DNA of 64,000 nucleotides from Boswellia sacra. Its lineage: Eukaryota > Streptophyta > Magnoliopsida > Sapindales > Burseraceae. The position numbers were made by a program, and so were the translations under genes. The notes under the pieces are model-generated. The model searched no databases. It worked only from the letters and a program-made list of their open reading frames with translations, and had not been told where the DNA came from. Every line of letters begins with the position of its first letter. Positions within the stretch are counted from its first letter, which is position 1. This document shows, piece after piece, positions 61,020 through 64,000 of the stretch. Location of the stretch: the NCBI GenBank assembly GCA_013180625.2, contig SNVD02005071.1, positions 1 through 64,000 of the forward strand, read 5' to 3'.

Positions 61020-61688
61020 GTCACCACCCTCCCCATCGGCCACTTCCTCGCTGCCATCTTGCCTACCACCCGGTTCAGGATTCCCGGATGTGGAGACAAA
61101 GTGTTCTTGCTCAACCCCGACCCCTTTAACATGAAGGAGCACATGCTCATTTCCATATTTGCGAATGCTGGGAGCGCTTTTGGATCTGGCTCCGCTTATG
61201 CTGTTGGGATTGTTACCATTATCAAAGCTTTTTACGGCAGGAGCATCTCGTTCTTGGCTAGTTGGTTGCTTATTATCACTACCCAGGTAATCCTTTTTTT
61301 TTAAATTGTTTTCTGGAAGTGTTTTTGCTGTTTTGAAAACCAAATTAAACTGGGATTTTTTTTTTGTTTATTTGGTTTTGAATGTAAGAAACATGTTATG
61401 TTGTTGTTGGTCTCGGACTTGATTGCGATAAAACAAGCAGTTGCTTTCTCTTTTGAAGTTCTCGCAGCATTTATAGGAAACATCGAAGGAGTTTTGTTTG
61501 TTATTTTACGTTTCAATGAGGCACGAAAAGATTCTGAATAGAATATTTTTTTTTTAAAATTATGGAATAATGGTGGTGTTTGAATTGCAGGTATTGGGAT
61601 ATGGATGGGCTGGGCTGCTCAGAAAGTATGTGGTGGAGCTTGCCCATATGTGGTGGCCCAACACTTTGGTTCAGGTCTCACTTTTCAG
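61020..61688 (+). pseudogene. OPT: oligopeptide transporter (OPT family) fragment, two exons
   Basis: OPT proteins are plasma-membrane carriers of small peptides or metal chelates. Exon 1 (about 61020-61286) reads TLPIGHFLAAILPTTRF, LLNPDPFNMKEHMLISIFAN and IIKAFYGRSISFLASWLL and ends at a good donor (ACCCAG then GTAATC). Exon 2 (61591-61688) follows a TTGCAG acceptor with VLGYGWAGLLRKYVVE and AHMWWPNTLVQVSLF, then GTACC donor. The frame is open across the joint, so the mRNA could be spliced in this part. The N-terminus and the later membrane segments are missing. Confidence 0.85.
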
Positions 61689-63194
61689 GTACCTTTCTTG
61701 CCGCCACACCACTCACTGAGTCACTTACTCACTCACTCTTTTGAGTTCAATATTATCAACAATAACAATATTAACTGTTTTATTGGGAATGAGTGAAAAG
61801 TAATTTTTTATTTACAGAGTTTATTTATCAAGTTAACGTGATATCACTAATTTAGTATCATATTATTTTTATATTGACTTTATTTTATTCATCATTTATT
61901 CACTTGATATTAAGTCAATTTTGCATACAAACTTTTAGGTGAATGCTGAATAGACACACACTTAAATCCACACTTTTTCAAGGCAGAATATTAAAATTTT
62001 ACTATTTAGAAGCTAATAAATGAGACTGTTTGCTTTGTGTGTAACTACTAAATTGGAGCTTTTTAATGAATATTTTCTATTGCTAAACAAGCCGAGCTTA
62101 TTTCTTTTTTCAAATTTGTACTTTATGCAGAAGGAATTTGTTCTTTGTCGCGTAAAAAGAAAATATGATGATAAGTATGATGCTTCGCATTCGCTGTCTC
62201 TCTCTAATCAGAACTTATTTGCTTAAATTATTGTTTGATTATAGCCTTGTGAATCATAACTAATTACAGTTTTTTTAATGTTTCTAGAGCCTTATGATTT
62301 GAAGGATAATTGGCGTTTATTGTTGCTACACAAATTGATGGAGTTTTGAACTGATTTTGAAGCAACTAGTTCAAAGATTCAATTACAAAAACAAATTAAA
62401 ACTAATGACTTCTTACAAAAGAAAATGGCAATCTGAATTACTTAATGGATAATTAATACTTTGCATGTACCTTCCTATCCAGTGAGAGTGTTCATGAACT
62501 CTAGAAAAATATCAGGTTTGACTTGAATGAGTCATTGATTTTGTGTTTCTTTTTGTATTTTTTTTATGCTTCTAATTTTTTTTGTTGACATTCTTCTAAT
62601 TGATTATGATCTGTTATAATTTCTTGAAATACATTTTTTCTACATGGTTTTATTGTATACTTTTAATATTTTAGAATCCATAACTAAATTTTGCTTGTGA
62701 TTTATTGTTTTAATAGAGGGAAGCTGTGAACCAAAGGAAATACAACATGAAGTAATATCCACCGTAAGTTTGAGTGCTTCCTCCGTGCATTATTCTGGTT
62801 CTGTTCTTCCTCCTCTTCTTGTTGAAAAGTTCTTATATGGGAAAGGAATTTAATCTAATCGAAGATTTGAGTTTTCAGCTTCAACTTGCACTAAGCTCAT
62901 GTTAGTATTACTGATTGTTTTAAAGATTTTGTGTTGGAAATAGAGTTAGCAAACTTCCTTATAGACAGACTCAAAGTCCCGAATTTGCTTTTGTAGGGTA
63001 GTGTTATGAGAGTAGGTTGCCTAAGTGTTCTTATTGCAAGTATTGAGTAGTTAGCACTTATCGTGTTCATTTATTTATGTTTTGTGGAAATTTGCGGTTT
63101 TTCTTTTGATTTGGAATGTGTCTTATGATGTAGTATTTATTGTGTAAATTTTGGTTGATTTTTTTTTTTGTCTTCTCTATTGTATGCCAATATT
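61689..63194 (+). other. intron-like sequence with no further confirmed exon
   Basis: AT-rich. A short open stretch after an AG at about 62717 (REAVNQRKYNMK) may be an exon, but no family was recognised. Confidence 0.4.
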
Positions 63195-63328
63195 ACACAA
63201 AGGATGGGCTTGCTGTTCTAGGAGAGATTAATCATCATGATGGTCCTAGTGATATTCCTGATAAAGGAGGACTTACTGAACTGGAGCAAATTTTGAAGCA
63301 GAAGACATTTACAAGGCAAGTGGAATAA
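63195..63328 (+). pseudogene. captured exon, possibly nuclear-pore-type protein
   Basis: Encodes DGLAVLGEINHHDGPSDI and GGLTELEQILKQKTFTR. The last part recalls a stretch in plant NUP1/NUP136-like nuclear basket proteins, but I am not sure of that match. The homologous coding would end at 63315 with AAG followed by GCAAGT, the consensus of a GC-AG intron donor; without splicing the frame ends at 63326. Confidence 0.4.
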
Positions 63329-64000
63329 GTTTAAATAGACTTCATATGGAAGTTCTCTTCTGATTTATGTGATGCATGTGAAAACATCAAATTGTTTATA
63401 TTTTTTTTGTTCTACCTTTGTTTCTTTATATGTGGATGCTTAATTTTACATAAAGTTAATTTATTTAATCATGAAAAAAGATATAAAATTGAGAATGAAT
63501 CTGCTGGTCCTCTTTATAGCTGTTACTGGACTGGTAATATTTGTATTTTCGTCTTCCTATCATTCCAGTCTTGATGCCCCTAATCCAACTTCTTTAATGC
63601 AATATTCAGATGCACACAAAACAGCAAAGAAGGAAAAAAAAAAAAAAAGAAGTTAAGGGATAGAAAAATTGAAAGATAATCTTCCAAGTTCCAATATAGG
63701 GTGCAACGAGTCCCATCCTTTGGTGTTTTTACACCTGGGATAATTTATATACATTGCTGTGCTTTGATGGTGTTGGAATGTTCATATGTGAATGTCTTGT
63801 CATTTCCCAAGTTGTTTATATGCATTAGATAGAAAAAATTGGAATGTTCATATGTGAATGATTTGTCATTTTCTGAGTTGTTTAGGATGCATTAAATAGA
63901 AAAATTGGAACTGCCCTCACCTTTATATGAAATGCCTTTAACATGTGTTTTTTAACTTGACTTTTTTTTTTAATAAAATTTTTGGTCCTCAGATCTGAGA
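63329..64000 (+). other. no recognised gene
   Basis: Contains an open frame (63471-63656) reading LLVLFIAVTGLVIFVFSSS, a hydrophobic run that could be a membrane segment, but no family was recognised. A GGAATGTTCATATGTGAATG repeat occurs twice (about 63775 and 63841). Confidence 0.35.

Larger units (their letters stand above)
60199..64000 (+). mobile_element. CACTA element 2, carrying OPT exons, runs off right edge
   Basis: The left end CACTACAAGAATTTTTGCAT at 60199 is preceded by CTA (60196-60198), a candidate half of the 3-bp duplication. The first ~750 bp match the 5' end of CACTA element 1. Host gene fragments follow in plus orientation. No transposase or right terminus is seen before base 64000. 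Confidence 0.75.

Overview
This window is a eudicot nuclear genome segment, very AT-rich between its features. The evidence is a TIR-NBS-LRR-type resistance gene remnant with NB-ARC, LRR and C-JID regions (a gene class missing from grasses), typical plant Ty1/copia, Ty3/gypsy, hAT and CACTA transposons, and split fragments of plant genes (cellulose synthase, aspartokinase/homoserine dehydrogenase, DCN1-like, PCF11-like, oligopeptide transporter, CYP81-like P450). A woody rosid would fit, but the species cannot be fixed from sequence alone. No intact ordinary host gene is visible; everything recognisable is a transposon, a repeat, or a broken or captured gene piece.

Layout. 1-4977: a decayed Ty3/gypsy retrotransposon on the minus strand, running off the left edge, with its 5' LTR at 4607-4977. 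4978-8422: a plus-strand PCF11-like pseudogene interrupted by two hAT-type insertions, each with its 8-bp target duplication (5402-6070 and 6123-7814). 8292-11470: left arm of a large inverted duplication whose right arm is at 39205-46722. 11.5-16.9 kb: AT-rich sequence with repeat remnants. 16.9-23.8 kb: a roughly 7-kb tandem satellite, mainly a 226-bp unit built from a short AAAGTCGTAA-like motif. 24813-25542: a short hAT-type element with 8-bp target duplication. 28.0-31.1 kb: fragments of an At4g37920-like gene and a CYP81-like P450, beside two copies of a terminal-repeat-like sequence.

33688-38860 is a complete-looking CACTA transposon (3-bp target duplication CCA) carrying fragments of at least three host genes in the same orientation, some with introns: aspartokinase/homoserine dehydrogenase fused directly to cellulose synthase, then a DCN1-like gene. 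40229-45612 is a full-length Ty1/copia element with 561-bp LTRs, inserted in the right arm of the inverted duplication; the left arm keeps the matching empty site. 52.1-57.7 kb holds a minus-strand TNL resistance pseudogene. 58.2-60.2 kb is a second, truncated copia element containing a 25S rRNA-derived stretch of about 180 bp. It is cut by a second CACTA element (60199 to the right edge) of the same family as the first, which carries oligopeptide-transporter exons.

The parts do not form a pathway. The window reads as a nested record of transposition: gene duplication in inverted orientation, hAT and copia insertion into the copies, gene capture by CACTA elements, and local growth of a satellite. 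The main items of interest are the multi-gene chimeric CACTA, the 226-bp satellite, the inverted duplication with its empty site, and the rRNA patch inside the copia element.
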